Positions 30,122 to 41,510 of a DNA stretch of 64,000 nucleotides are shown piece after piece. A program made the position numbers and the translations under genes. The stretch lies in contig CM053154.1 in assembly GCA_028571685.1 (NCBI GenBank), forward strand, positions 2,482,501 to 2,546,500, given 5' to 3'. The notes under the pieces are model-generated. The model was not told the origin of the DNA. It ran no database searches and saw nothing but the letters and a program-made list of their open reading frames with translations. Position 1 is the stretch's first letter. Each line of letters opens with the position of its first letter. The stretch is from Heterohyrax brucei. Its lineage: Eukaryota > Chordata > Mammalia > Hyracoidea > Procaviidae.

Positions 30122-32609
30122 AACACCGTAGCAACATTCAAGCCTTCACTGACAGAGGAGTGTGACTGCTGATGAGGGGCCTTGGCAGGGAGTAGAACCC
30201 AAGTCTCAGCAGGAAGGCGGAATTCTCCCCCGAGCCGCCCCTGCCTCTCCACGTGGTCTGTAGCACTGTTTCATAGACCGTAACATCAGATTATCTGTCT
30301 CGTCACTGTCAGCGCACCTGTCTTTCCATTGTTTTCCTCTGCAGCCAGGCCCGTGAGCTCCACTTGGGCAAAGTCTGTGGCACCTGCTCACTCAGGTCCC
30401 CAGCGCTGACCACAGGCCCAGACTAAGGGAGGTCCTCGAAAGCCCATGCTCTTAAACGAGGGAGCTGCACCTCTGTACCCCCATGGCTAACATTTATTTT
30501 TGCCAAGTATTAATGGCTTCCTATATAAGGCATTGATAAAAATTTCACTATTTAAATTATACATTAAAGTCCAGCATAACTGATTTATGGCTACTCGGTC
30601 GATAATGGTCTGGAGTTACCGGGACGTAGGGAACACCGGGACAGTGGTCGCATGGCCTGAGGTTTGGGAACCGGGACCTCCAGCCCCGTCTGGGAAGCCA
30701 CCAGCTGAAGCCTTTGCTGAACCCTCTACAAATCCTCTGAGGCAAAACCAATAAATTAAATATTAAAGACTACGGAGGAGGAAGAGGAGGCGGTGCCATG
30801 GACCCTCCCTGATGGCACCTCCCTGGTGGCAGCTTGCTGTTCAGGGAGCAGGGAAGGCCCATCTGTTTCCTGCTGGGAAACGCCTGGCGCCTGCAGGACC
30901 TCATGGGGGAGGCGGGCCGAGGCCGACTGCCCCGCTCGCCAGCTCCTATCGGTCAGCAGCCCACCGCGGCCAAACTTGCGCTGCCAATGCGATGTCTGTG
31001 AAGGCACGGCTAGGAGGCGAGCATGGTGGATGTCAGTGGCCTTACAACTGGCTCCTGCACCCCACAGAGTAGCTCTGTCTGTGACCTCTGGTGACCTGAG
31101 TGGAGGAGCCTGTGGCCCTCCCCAGAGGCCTGGGAGCCACAGCATTGTGGGGCTCTGCAGATGGACATTCTCAGCGTAGTGACCTTCATCTCCCTCCTAG
31201 GGCTCCCAGTGTCATCGTCTCCTCTGGATGTGTTTACAAGGAGGTGCAAGGCATGGCGGGACCTCCCCCGCAGGCTAGTCCCAAACAAATCCCTTGACAT
31301 TTGGGGAAAGAGCTTCTATTTTCCCAGACTCAAAGATCACTGAAGGAAAACCAGGATTTGTGGATCTGCCACCTGACCTAGTTGCCATCTAACTCCATAA
31401 ATCTCAGCTCTGCCCGTCTGTTGTCATGGGCATGTCACCTCTGGCAGTCAGCAGGAGTGAGTGTGAAAGTCCAGGCATCTTCAATAACAGACTACTCTAG
31501 ACACTGAGCAAGCTCCGGGTGATGCAAGGCTCGCTAGAAGCTTGGGGTGACATGGGCCTGGTTGGGCGTTCAAGGTGGTACAGGGCTGAGTGGGAGCTTG
31601 CAGCAACTGCATTTTTCTGGGAGCTCTGAGCCTGTGGAGACTTTTCCTGGAAAGCTAGCAGAGGACCGTGATCTGTCTCTTGAGAGTAGAGAGAAGAGAG
31701 GTCTTCCTAAGGAATCACCAACGGCAGCTGGGGAGAAAGAGGCTGGGAGGATGGTGTGGTCTTGGAGGACCACGTCACAGTGACGTTAGGCGTGACAGAA
31801 CCAGACGGTGGCCAGCCCGCACCACCCTCGTGCTCACTGACACGCGGGAGTCTGTTGCAGCAGCTGGTGTGTCGGTCCATCGCATCGACAGCTTTCATCA
31901 CTTTCACTGGCCCTCTACTTGACCAAACACGATGTCTTTTTCTAGAGACTGTTCTTTCCTGATGACGGTCCAAAGTAATGCATTAGATTCTCACCATCCT
32001 TCTTCTAAGGAAGTGTTCTGAATGTGATGGACAGGGCTTCCCTGGATTCTGAGAAAAGTGGACAAAAGAATAAATGTAGCAAAACTTGTCTGTTTGCAAC
32101 CTTCGGGTTATCAAGAACATTAATGAATTCTGGGTTTATCATAATTTTAAAATAATATTTACAGATGGTGAAGAATTCCAATGCACCAAAGAGATAGGTA
32201 ATAAAAGTATCTTTCTTTCACCGCAGAACCCCAGGCCCCTTCTTCAAAAGCAGCCACTGTCACCAGAAACATGGAGCTCCATGGAGAGAGGCCACACAGG
32301 TGCAGGTCAGCAGGCGAGCACGCATCATAACCCTGCTGCCTGACATCGTGGGGACAGGTCACACAAACTGCTGTCACTCACTCTGCACTCCCATATCCTG
32401 GAGACTTATGCTACTTTAGTACCCAGAGAATTTCTCTCTTTTTCTCATCTGAATATGATTTCCTTGTGTGAGTGGCCCAAAGTGTAACTGAGGTTTAAGC
32501 AAGGGGGTGGAGAGTTGTGTCCCACCAGTGTGTTGTTAGGATTGCAGGGATTTGTGGATGTAGGTCCTGAGGGAGAAGTAGGTGCTGTACTCTGTTTGTT
32601 AAGTCCCTG
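30122..32609. other. Unannotated sequence, 2.5 kb
   Basis: No repeat, exon or RNA recognised apart from an MIR/L2-like hint at 30290-30420. An AT-rich island at 30480-30600 (TTTGCCAAGTATTAATGGCT, TTCACTATTTAAATTATAC) could be a conserved noncoding element. The GC-rich part 30.8-31.2 kb has open frames on both strands, none with a domain. Confidence 0.4.
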
Positions 32610-32785
32610 ACTGCCATAAATGGCATGTGCTCCAGCACTAACTGAAAGGTTGCCAGTTCAAACCCACCTGCCAGCCTCTCAGAAGAAAGGCCTGGTGATC
32701 TGCTCCTGTAAAGCTCATAGCCAAGAAAACCCAATGAGGCAGTTCTGTTCCGTAACGCATGCCATCACTGTGAGCTGGAATCAGC
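32610..32785 (+). mobile_element. AfroSINE-type SINE, longer subfamily, plus orientation
   Basis: GAAAGGTTGCCAGTTCAAAC, CCAGCCTCTCAGAAGAAAGG, CTGGTGATCTGCTCCTGTAA, GGCAGTTCTGTTCCGTAACG and CACTGTGAGCTGGAATC in order. The AGAAGAAAGGCCTGG block marks the longer subfamily. Confidence 0.82.
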
Positions 32786-34495
32786 ACCATGACACCGGGG
32801 ACAGGTGGAAGACGTGGTGTCTCCTCTTGTTGCTTCGTGACACTCATTCAACAACCTGTCAAACAGGTTGTGCCCACTGAACGATGCCACTGAAGGGCCA
32901 GATCCCCAGGACAGATGGACTAAAAGAAAGTATCCTCCAGGCTGGTTCCTCCAGAAACAGCAGAGGTGCCCTGAGGCCGGCTTGGTCAGTTTGCTCCAAC
33001 ACGTGAGTGGCCAGAAAAGAGCCAAGCAGGACGAGTCTTGAACCCCAGCTAGGAGGCTGGCGGCGTCCACTGCTGACGCCTTTCTCCTGGCCTGCTATCG
33101 AACAGTCAGCTCAGAAGACACACACCTGGGGCTCTGGAGGACAGCAGTGGTGTCTGCTGTGTCATCGCATCACCCAGGTCCAAGTACGACTCAGATCTGG
33201 AAAGAATGGAGTAAGGTACAGGGAGCAATAGTGCTCACCCTGTGCCCAGAATGGCTCAGACAGAACGAAGTGACGAAAGATCACTCCTGAGAGCTAAGAA
33301 GAGCCGTTGGTGAGATGAGAGGGGGTGAACGCTAATGCAAAGTGTCGGTCAGAGAGCCCCAGGCTGCTGCAGCCTAAATAAAGCTGAGCTTGATGGATGC
33401 GTCTGACGGAAACCACCATCCTCAGGGCCAGTTCACAGGGACTGTGAATCCGGGTCCCTGGGGACAGAGAAGTCCCCGTGGAGGAGACTGGTGGAGTCCC
33501 TTCACTTGTCAGTCTGGCTTCTTTGCTCCTGCAGAGCAGCACATCTGTTGTCACAGAGTGAAGGAGAATGTGCCCACCTTCAGGAGCCCCCAGTCTTCCC
33601 TCTAATTCCAACCTTCTGCTCTTACTGCTGTGGATTGTGACTTTGAAGACTCCGGGAGATCGAAGGAGAAGGCGGCTATCCACACGCCCACACAGATCTG
33701 CAGACACAGCTTTCTCCACCCAAATCCCAGGATCTCTCCCTGCCTCTTATCTAATCCTGGATGGGATACAGCACTGGGCCCCAACTATGCAGAAGTGCAG
33801 GGCAATAGAAGTCTCAGTTTTAAGGCACTTCGGTAACATCAGCTCGAGCGCTGAGGTTCTACTTAGGACACCGGAGCAATTAAGGGACAAGCAGTGAAAG
33901 GAGTGGATGAAAAGAAGAGGGGAGCAGTTAGGAGCAAGGGTGGCATTGGAAGACCCCTGGGAGTCAGGCCTTTGAGAACAGGTGTGATGACCACAGCGGA
34001 GCACTGCAGAGCACCCCGGGCAAAGCCCCTCTGGGTCGCCGTTGGGGTTGGGGGTCCTTTCAGTGGAAGGCAAGAGTCAGATCCGAGAGGGCCTAGCTGT
34101 GAGTGAGGGTCAGCTGAGGAGTCTGGGCAGGTGTGAGCCACAGGGAAGAGAAGGGAGGTTTAAGATGTAGGTTGATAATTCCTGTTTAATGCCAGTGGAT
34201 AGAGGCTATTGAGGGAGAGCCTGAAGCAACTGAAGGAGAGGCTGAGGACACAGGAGACACAGGACAAGAAGTGGAACAAGACCTGAGAAAGGACACACAA
34301 CCGTGGGAGACAGAGCCGAGCTCTGACACTCGCCTTGGGCAGGAACGCAAGCACTTGGCATCCCAGCAAGAATGACGGGCTGGCAGCTCCTGCCTCAGCT
34401 GGCTCCTGAGGCCTGTGGAGGGAGTGGGCACTGGGAGCCAAGGAGAACGGAGGGAGCCTGGGGTCATTGTCACGGACCATGAGACGAGGCAGCTT
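32786..34495. other. Unannotated sequence, 1.7 kb
   Basis: No repeat, exon or RNA recognised. Open frames of up to 141 codons appear on both strands at overlapping positions and carry no recognisable domain. Confidence 0.42.
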
Positions 34496-34555
34496 GGCTC
34501 TGTCCCAGAGGTTCACTGTGAGTCAGAATCCACTCAACAGCAACAGGTTTCAGTT
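34496..34555 (+). mobile_element. AfroSINE-type SINE, 3' end only
   Basis: TCTGTCCCAGAGGTTCACTG, GAGTCAGAATCCACTCAACA and GCAACAGGTTTCAG form the SINE tail. The head and body are absent. Confidence 0.7.
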
Positions 34556-34744
34556 TTTTACCACACATACCCACATCTACCCACATCCAAATCGTATATA
34601 GTTGTGTACACGCAAATAGTAGAAGGAATTGAGGGAAAATACAGAAGAGACAGAAAACAAGAGGTGACAGATGGAGACGTATTAACATCACGCGTGCACA
34701 CATGTGTACAAGGACCACCAATCACATTCACAGACTCACCTTAG

Positions 34745-35074
34745 AAGAAGTGCTCCGTATATGGTTGCTGAATACCACTAGGGTCACCTTTGAAGTCCTC
34801 CCCTTGGGAAGCTGTGCACCGACACCAGCGCCTAGTCCACCCCTCAAAGCAGTTTTGGAACTCTTTGTCTGGAATGGCCATCAGAGCTGTCATCATATTA
34901 CGCTAGATGTCCTGAATGTTATCAAAACGTCTTTCAATATTTCCTTTATCTTTGGGTAAAGAAAAAAGTCATTGGGGGCCAGATTAGGTGAGTAGGGAGG
35001 GTGTTCTAATGCACTTATTTGTTTACTGGCTAAAAACTCCCTCACAGACAACTATACAATTAAGTTTATAAACT
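34745..35074 (-). pseudogene. Mariner transposase C-terminal fragment (decayed)
   Basis: On the minus strand the frame reads VREFLASKQISALEHPPY, then SPNLAPNDFFLYPKIKEIL, near 35000-34930. This is the mariner motif (usual form YSPDLAPxDFFLFPKLK) holding the last catalytic aspartate of the DD34D triad; NDFF keeps that aspartate. A frameshift follows, then NMMTALMAIPDKEFQNCF and WTRRWCRCTASQG, the conserved C-terminal block of mariner transposases. The first two catalytic aspartates are not present. It is truncated, frameshifted and includes a TAG before RNMMTAL. A second copy in the opposite direction begins where this one stops. Confidence 0.82.
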
Positions 35075-35232
35075 TGCCACCATGCCACTGTGAGCAACGG
35101 CTGTTCCAGAAAGAGTTCCCATATTGCTTTGCAGGGCGGACTAGGCGCTGGTGTTGGTGCACAGCTCCCTCAGGGGAGCCCTTCAGCGGTGACTGTAGTG
35201 ATATTCATCAATGCGGTATGGAGCACTTAGGA
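35075..35232 (+). pseudogene. Second mariner transposase C-terminal fragment, opposite strand
   Basis: The plus strand repeats the C-terminal block in inverted orientation to its neighbour: frame piece EFPYCFAGRTRRWCWCTA matches EFQNCFEGWTRRWCRCTA of the minus-strand copy, followed by GEPFSGDCSDIHQ. GGACTAGGCGCTGGTGT is shared exactly between the arms. The copy is only about 160 bp. Confidence 0.75.
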
Positions 35233-35334
35233 CAGTTAAGTTAACAGACATAATCCTCATCACATGTACATAAACATACCGTATGCGAATATACACACAT
35301 ATACACATGTCGATACAGTCATATTAACACAAAT

Positions 35335-35500
35335 GATGTCTACCAGGCTCCGGTGCTGAGAATTTAACATACTTCCCCTGTGTGTTCTTAATCTATGAGG
35401 TAACGTTATCATCCTTACCTGTCAGATGTGACAATGGAGACTGACACAGGCTCTCAGGTGACAATGTCATTCTGTCTGTGGTTCAAGAATCTGACTGTTC
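35335..35500 (+). mobile_element. MIR-like ancient SINE
   Basis: CTTAATCTATGAGGTAACGT, TATCATCCTTACCTGTCAGA, and TGACAATGGAGACTGACACA follow the MIR core ('ctatgaggtaggtactattatcc ... gatgaggaaactgaggc'). Confidence 0.65.
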
Positions 35501-36671
35501 CCATATCAAGTAGTAAAAATCTAAACCCAAGCATGCCTCTGCTTGACCTTGGGCCCTGCTGCTCACTCACTCTTTGCTGAAGAATCAAGAGCCTGGGGGT
35601 TCCTGAGAAAAGAGAAAGAGCACTGGGGAAGACAGAGTGAGCCAGGTGACAGCTTGGAGGTCCTGGTCAGAGCAAGAAGTGTCGGAAGTGATCACTTTGG
35701 AGGTGCCGCTGCCCTGCGTGAGGTCAGGGCTGGCTGAGGAGTTGGGATCTGATTGGAAAACAGGAGGTGCCCGCTAGGAACTGGGGGTCCGGCTGGGACT
35801 GTGAGAGCTCCGTGATCAGGGAGGATACAGGGTGAACAGATTCGGGGTACAGAGGAGAACCTCAGACAGAGAGGGTAATCCCCAGGGAAGAGCACATCAG
35901 AAAGCAGGCTCCCTTCTGGTCCGGAACAAACAGATTGCCATCTAAGTAACTCTTGCAAATTTTATAAAACGGGGCTCTGTGAGCACGTGGCCAGGCCTCT
36001 CCCAGGTCTCGGACAGTCTGTGCACTGAGGGGCCTGGCGAGCTGCTTCTGCTGGGCAGGCTTCCTGTGGGCAGGGTGGACACGAGTGGACCCGTGGACCA
36101 TCGCCAGGTGGGATCACACTGCTGCCTCCTGATGAACCCCCTGCGGTGTGGGCGAGCCCTGGGAGGTGTCGGAGGTCAGAGCAGAGAAGAAAACCTGCTC
36201 GGAAGCTTTCTCTGAGTCAGACTGAGACAGAATTGGTGGGAACCCGACACAGTAGAAGTAGCCATTGAGCAGAGGCCCCACGAGTCAGAGAGGCCTGCCC
36301 TGGCCAGCTCAGGAGGCCTTAAACAGAGTGCAGCAAATGGCAGGGTGCTGTAAAAGTTCTGGAAGTGTGAGGGTGACATTCACCTTTCCCTTTCACCTCA
36401 GAACACAGGACAAATGACCAAGTGCTGACTCAAGATGGAGCTCTGGGTTCACTGCACCAAAACACAACTTTGTACATTGTGAGGGACAAGCCAAAAAACG
36501 CAGGCCTAAGAAGACAGGCCTCATAGACTGGGAAAGACTCCCCGGGTGGACAGGGTCCCCACTGTCTCCAGAGGCCACTGCAGGTTCTTCACACCTGGGG
36601 CCCAAAGGCTAGGCCTCACATTCTTTCATCCCAGAGCTGGGCTGACGGATGAGACCGGGCATTTCCAGCAG
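35501..36671. other. Unannotated sequence
   Basis: No repeat, exon or RNA recognised. Open frames under 90 codons. Confidence 0.45.
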
Positions 36672-36796
36672 AACCAGAGCTCCTGGCCTTTGGCACAGAT
36701 ACCATAAATCTGGTGACCGCTCTTTGGAAATCCAATGGAGCAGTTCTACTCTGTCTTGTGCAGTAGTCGCAAGTCAGAATCAACTTGTCAACAGTA
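36672..36796 (+). mobile_element. Partial AfroSINE-type SINE, plus orientation
   Basis: TTTGGAAATCCAATGGAGCA, GTTCTACTCTGTCTTGTGCA, GTCGCAAGTCAGAATCAACT are the body and tail. The head is reduced to AGCTCCTGGCC-like sequence. Confidence 0.75.
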
Positions 36797-37647
36797 ATCA
36801 CAGAGTCAGCACAGCTCCCTCTCCTGAATACGCTGGGCTGTCTACAGACCACTGCTTCCTGCCGAGGAGGTCAGAGCTGGAGACGCTGGGAGGGGTGGGG
36901 TGTGAGGCTGAGTGGCGTCGCTGGAGCCTGACACTTGCGCAAAGCTCTGCTCCTCAACAGCGTTAGAATGACATGAGCTGGATATTTGAGAAAGCACAAG
37001 TGAGCTGAGAAGTCAACGGAGTGGTTCTATTTCTGTGCGTCATCACCTTGGTCTCATTGTGTGGGCAGGGCATGGGGAAACACGTGCCCTTCTTGAGAAA
37101 TTAAGTAGTATGTTGAAGTCTTAATAAGACCACAGCATCATCTTGCAGGGTAAAATCTGTGTCCTGGAGAGCAAGAACACGGAACGCAGCCCTGCCTTCT
37201 TGGCACCAGGATGGAAGGAGAGAGGACTGGGCCTCTGACCCCCCTGCTCCAGGCAAAACTGATTTCCTTCTTTCTCACCCCACAGGCCGGGGCTGCGCTG
37301 GGGCAGTGTTGGCCTCGGTCCTCAGCTCAGCTCGTTGCTGGCCCAGGAACTCCAGGCATACGTTTCACCTGCCCTGTCCTCAGTCCCCTGACGACGAAGA
37401 AGAAACGGGTCTTTCTTCTGCGGCTGACAAAAGAAGGCTTTGAAGTTGGTTGGAAAAGCTTTGCAACAGTTTTAAACTGGTTTTAGAGAGTGAGCCTGAC
37501 TTCCCACATACTCTCAGGGAAAGAGGAAATTCAAGGGCTCTTCTGGGAGGGGACAAGTGCGGTGAGCCCGATTCCTCAGGCAGCCCCGGCTGGGCACAGC
37601 CTCCTGGTGTGATGATTCACCTATCTGTCAACTCTGCTGAGCCACAA
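36797..37647. other. Unannotated sequence
   Basis: No repeat, exon or RNA recognised. Two overlapping plus-strand open frames at 37.16-37.49 kb have no recognisable domain. Confidence 0.45.
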
Positions 37648-37800
37648 GCCCCCCAAAACAAGCCCATCAATTCTGATGCATAGGACCCTATAGGACACAG
37701 CAGACCTGCCTCAGAAGGTTTCCAAGCAGCAGCTGGCAGGTCTGAACTAACAACCTTTAGCTAGCAGCCAAGGTTTTAAGGACTGTGCCAGGGCTCCCAG
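37648..37800 (-). mobile_element. AfroSINE-type SINE, minus orientation
   Basis: AAGCCCATCAATTCTGATGC, CAGCAGACCTGCCTCAG, GCAGCTGGCAGGTCTGAAC, TAGCAGCCAAGG and GTGCCAGGGCTCCC in order. Confidence 0.85.
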
Positions 37801-37860
37801 GTATTTAATCCATCTCTCATCTAGATGTTGCTCAGAAGGTGTTTGGCGGCTGCAATTAAC

Positions 37861-38184
37861 ACCTGCAGCTGGTTGGCTTTGAGGGAAGGAGAGTACCCTG
37901 GGTAACGGAAGTGCGCTTCATTCAATCAGCCGAAGGCCATAAGGGAAGAACTGGAATTCTATGAGAAGAATTCTGCCTTGAGACTGAAATGTAGAAATCC
38001 TGCCTGAATTTCCAGTCTGCCAACCTGCAGATGATTGGCTTTAAGGGAAGGAGAGTACCCTGGGTAACGGAAGTGCGCTTCATTCAATCAGCCGAAGGCC
38101 ATAAGGGAAATACTGGAATTCTAAGAGAAGAATTCTGCCTCGAGACTGAAATGTAGAAATCCTGCCTGAATTTCCAGACTGCCA
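37861..38184 (+). repeat. Two tandem 162-bp units within an older repeat
   Basis: Unit 37861-38022 and unit 38023-38184 differ at 8 positions by my count (about 95% identity) with no indels. A third start (ACCTGC) at 38185 leads into single-copy 3' sequence. Two units share CTGGGTAACGGAAGTGCGCT and TTCAATCAGCCGAAGGCC. Confidence 0.96.
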
Positions 38185-38280
38185 ACCTGCACTAGATTTC
38201 ACACTTGCCAGATCTCATAATTATGTGGGCCAATTCCTTAAACTAGATCATAAATCACAATCTCTCTTTCTGTACACAGA
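37880..38280 (+). mobile_element. Ancient LTR-like repeat (unnamed family)
   Basis: Blocks CAATCAGCCGAAGGCCATAA, GAATTCTGCCTTGAGACTG, TCCTGCCTGAATTTCCAG, ATTTCACACTTGCCAGAT and GGGCCAATTCCTTAAACTAG follow an old mammalian repeat I remember but cannot name with confidence. A piece of the opposite orientation appears at 55896-55966 (CTTGAGGCCTTCCACTGATT). The 162-bp duplication lies inside it. Confidence 0.5.
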
Positions 38281-38372
38281 CACACACACACAGCCACTCA
38301 CAGAGACACACTCACATGCATATAGTCACACAGAGAGACACACAATCATATAGACGCACCCTGACACAGAGG
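38271..38372 (+). repeat. CA-rich microsatellite, imperfect
   Basis: CACACACACA core at about 38280-38291, then degenerate CACAGAGACACA units. It directly follows the LTR-like repeat and may have grown from its A-rich 3' end. Confidence 0.85.
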
Positions 38373-39719
38373 TATGCACAACCTGCTGCTGATTGGCTGT
38401 GTTTCTCTGCAAAGACTTCCTGCAAGTTGTCGCCTGACAGAGCCCTGCCAGGGTTACCTGGGGGACTTACCTGACTAACTCGTCTTCCTTTTTCTTGCCT
38501 CATCTTTACACCTCTCTCCTAGAGGCAGATGTTGGGACTGGGATAATACTCCCCAGGCAAACAAGAATCTTCTTGAGTCAAGGGCCAGTCATTCTATGCC
38601 CTGCTAAAACCCACAAGCATTTGAGGTCAGATAAACAGACAGAGTGGAAGACACAGCCCCAGACTGCAGAAGCTGCCCAGGACTTGGGCTGTGTCTACAT
38701 CAGGTTCTCGTGGGGCTTGAAGGAAAGGTTATAGGCAAAGGGATGGCAAGGTGAAGGGCAGTCAGCAGGGATGGTGGTGGAGTGTCAGAGATCCGTGTGT
38801 CACAGAGATGTTCCTAGTCCTGAGAAAGCAGAAGAGGGGGCAGCCAACCGAACCTACAAGAGAGGAAAACAGCCGCGATCTGCCCAGACCCCAGCATGAA
38901 GGGAGGGCGGGGATAAACACCCCAAACTCTCCCATATCCTCCCAGCTCTTGCAGGTTCCCCATCCATGCCATCTGCCTTCAGGGGGCTCCAGGAGGGGTG
39001 GGTAGCATGGGAATGGTCTCTTAGACAAGGGACAGCAGAAAAGGTCATTCCATCACGAATCAGAACACCGAGTCCCTGAGGAGCAGCTCCACGTGGACCT
39101 GAACCCATCCAGGCACCAAGACAAGCCTTCTCTGAGGTTCAAACCAGCTCCAGGGAGGGAGAAGCAAGCTGCAGGTTTTGTGGACAGCATATGCGAAAGA
39201 CAGCTGGGAAAGAGCCCAGCATAACAGACAGAAGAGACAGGCAAGGAGAAGGTGACGAAAAAATAAAGAGGCAGTGTCAGATGGATGGACACCCACCGGT
39301 GGACAGACAGGACATGGTGGCCAGACAGACGGCGATGAATGGCAGGGCAGGAAGTGAGAACTGGACGGACGGGAAGCAACTGACAACGGGCAGGAAGTGA
39401 TGGATGTCCGAGCGGCCACTGTGTGACCATTACCGTTGTCTTCAGGTGCACGGGAAGCCACGGAAGGACTGCAGCTCTTGGACATGTGATCGTTGCACAA
39501 ATCAGAGGTACAGCTTAGACCTCCAGTGTGGAAGTAGGTAGAGGAGAGCCAGCCGGTGGATCCCGGGAGCCAGGTAAGAAGTCTCAGGCAGTCAGCCAAG
39601 TGAGTGGTTAGCTCTGGGCGGTGTGCGACAGTCAACAAAGAAGTGACTGACGCTCAGGAGGCATTGGAAGTCTCCTGAAACAGCAAGTCAAGTGAAAGCG
39701 ACCCATCTGTTCTCTGGCT
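38373..39719. other. Unannotated sequence
   Basis: No exon or RNA recognised. 39290-39410 has loosely repeated GGACAGACAG/GACGG units, a degenerate simple repeat. The 192-codon minus-strand open frame crossing it has no recognisable domain. Confidence 0.42.
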
Positions 39720-39955
39720 CTCTGTTGTGTGTTTGGACTTTTCCTCCACATCTTGTCACAGATCCTATTCTTGGGTCACTTATGGTCCTCCTTCTTCACC
39801 CTTCCCACTCCCTGTGTACCCCTTAGGCCCTAATGTCCCATTAATCCCTCTCTCATCCACTGGTCACCACTGATGAACTGTGTCTCAATGCATGTATCTA
39901 GTCTAGGTATTTCATTAAGTGGAATTATGCAATACTTGTCCTGCAAACCATCACT
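39720..39955 (-). mobile_element. L1 3' fragment, antisense
   Basis: Ends with TAGTCTAGGTATTTCATTAA, GTGGAATTATGCAATACTTG, a well-known antisense block of the L1 3' region. The upstream CCACTGGTCACCACTGATGA piece fits the same element. Confidence 0.65.
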
Positions 39956-41315
39956 TAGTGTAGATCTGGAAAGACAAACACACTGTCCAGCTGTCCTCGG
40001 GTGCAGAGGGTCATGTCTCTCAGATGCCTACCATCCCTCAAGGAAACACCTTGTGAGAGTGGGAGGCACCTTCTTTCTACAGCGACAGCCCAGAGGTGCA
40101 GAGGCCCTGACATAGAGGTACAGTGGCACAGACCTTCCCTGGTGCTAATAGTACTCAGAAGCCCTGAGTCCGATCTGCATTTCTGGTGGAAATTTTGAGA
40201 TGTCTGCAATGAATTTAAGAAGGTTTAGCCTTCTCCTGAAGAGCAGTCTCACTCACAGTTGTCCCCATGTCCAGCTGTGGTTAGCATCCACCGAGCCTGA
40301 GTTTTAGTACAAACTGCTTTGTACTAGCTGAGGCAGCTTTCTAGACCGCCCCGATTCCAAAGTCAAACTAAGTCTGAGTCCCCCATGGAGCATAAGTGAA
40401 TCACATTATTTGTATCTGATATTCCTGCTGAGAAAATCTGCTGGGAATGCCTTAACCTTGGAGCCACTGGCCAAGGAAAGTGGTTTTTAGTTGGCATTGA
40501 GGACTTCAGAGCTGTGTTCAGCAGCAGCCTGGGGACACTCTCCCTTGCTCTCTCTCTTGCTATCTGCCCATCTCCAGGCAGAGGGACAGCCAGGAGACCA
40601 GCCCTTCTGTTAATAACTGGAATTTGGAGTTCGTAGCGTGGACTGTCTGCATTCGACTTACAGTTGTGTGGTGCAGTGACAGCAAATGGGGACGAAACCA
40701 GGCCAGGGGGCCACGGGGTGCCAGGTGCGTGGGCCACTTCCCGCAGCCACCTCATCATACGAGGTTATTGTGGAACTTAGTGTCTGGGGGAAAAAAAAAA
40801 TCCCTGTGATCCCACTCATAAGTGTTGCAGGTCCTTGAGCCCTGGTGCCTGCTGCTTTGAAGGAGATGGATGCCTCCAGGATGCAGGGGACAAATTTCAA
40901 AAAGATCTATGATGTGTCTGAGTGTTGCCTGCATCAGAATTTAAAGGTCGTCTGGATGTACTTTGTACATGCTCGAAAAATAAGAGTGAAGACTCTGGCC
41001 TTCTGGAAGCGCGGCAGGAAGTGAGACGTGACAAAGCCAAAGCCATTAGGGCTCGGCTGTATATTGGTGCGTTTTCCTCTCTAGAGCTGCCCTGTTCTGT
41101 GTCCTATACAGCCAGGCCCCTGGGGACTGCACCCCAGGGCTCACCAGCTTATGGCTTTCAGTTGGGTTTACCCACTGGGGCTGGGACAGCAGGGGCTCTG
41201 TGGAAGGAGGAGGTGAAGGTCAGGGTCCAGATCCCACTGGCTCCTGTCTATAGGGTAGTCTTCTCCTGGCAACATCCCTCAGCCAAGTGTCCCCGCCTCT
41301 CTTATCCCACCTCCT
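39956..41315. other. Unannotated sequence
   Basis: No repeat, exon or RNA recognised. Open frames up to 169 codons lack domains, and one of them extends into the neighbouring simple repeat. Confidence 0.42.
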
Positions 41316-41510
41316 ACACACACGTGAACACACATGCACGTGTGTGTATGCACATTTGTTTACATGTGTGCAGAGGTGTGCACTTGTTCACACGGGCGCA
41401 TGCATGCAAACATATACGTGTGCACACGTGAACATGGGTACATGTTTCTGCACGTGCACACACATGTGCAGACCTGAGTGCACACACATACATGTACGCG
41501 CATACCCCTG
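41316..41510. repeat. Alternating purine-pyrimidine tract (Z-DNA prone)
   Basis: About 195 bp of ACACGTG, TGTGCACAC, CATGCATG and GTACATG units, almost entirely alternating purine and pyrimidine. It is a degenerate CA/CG microsatellite and Z-DNA is plausible. Confidence 0.85.
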
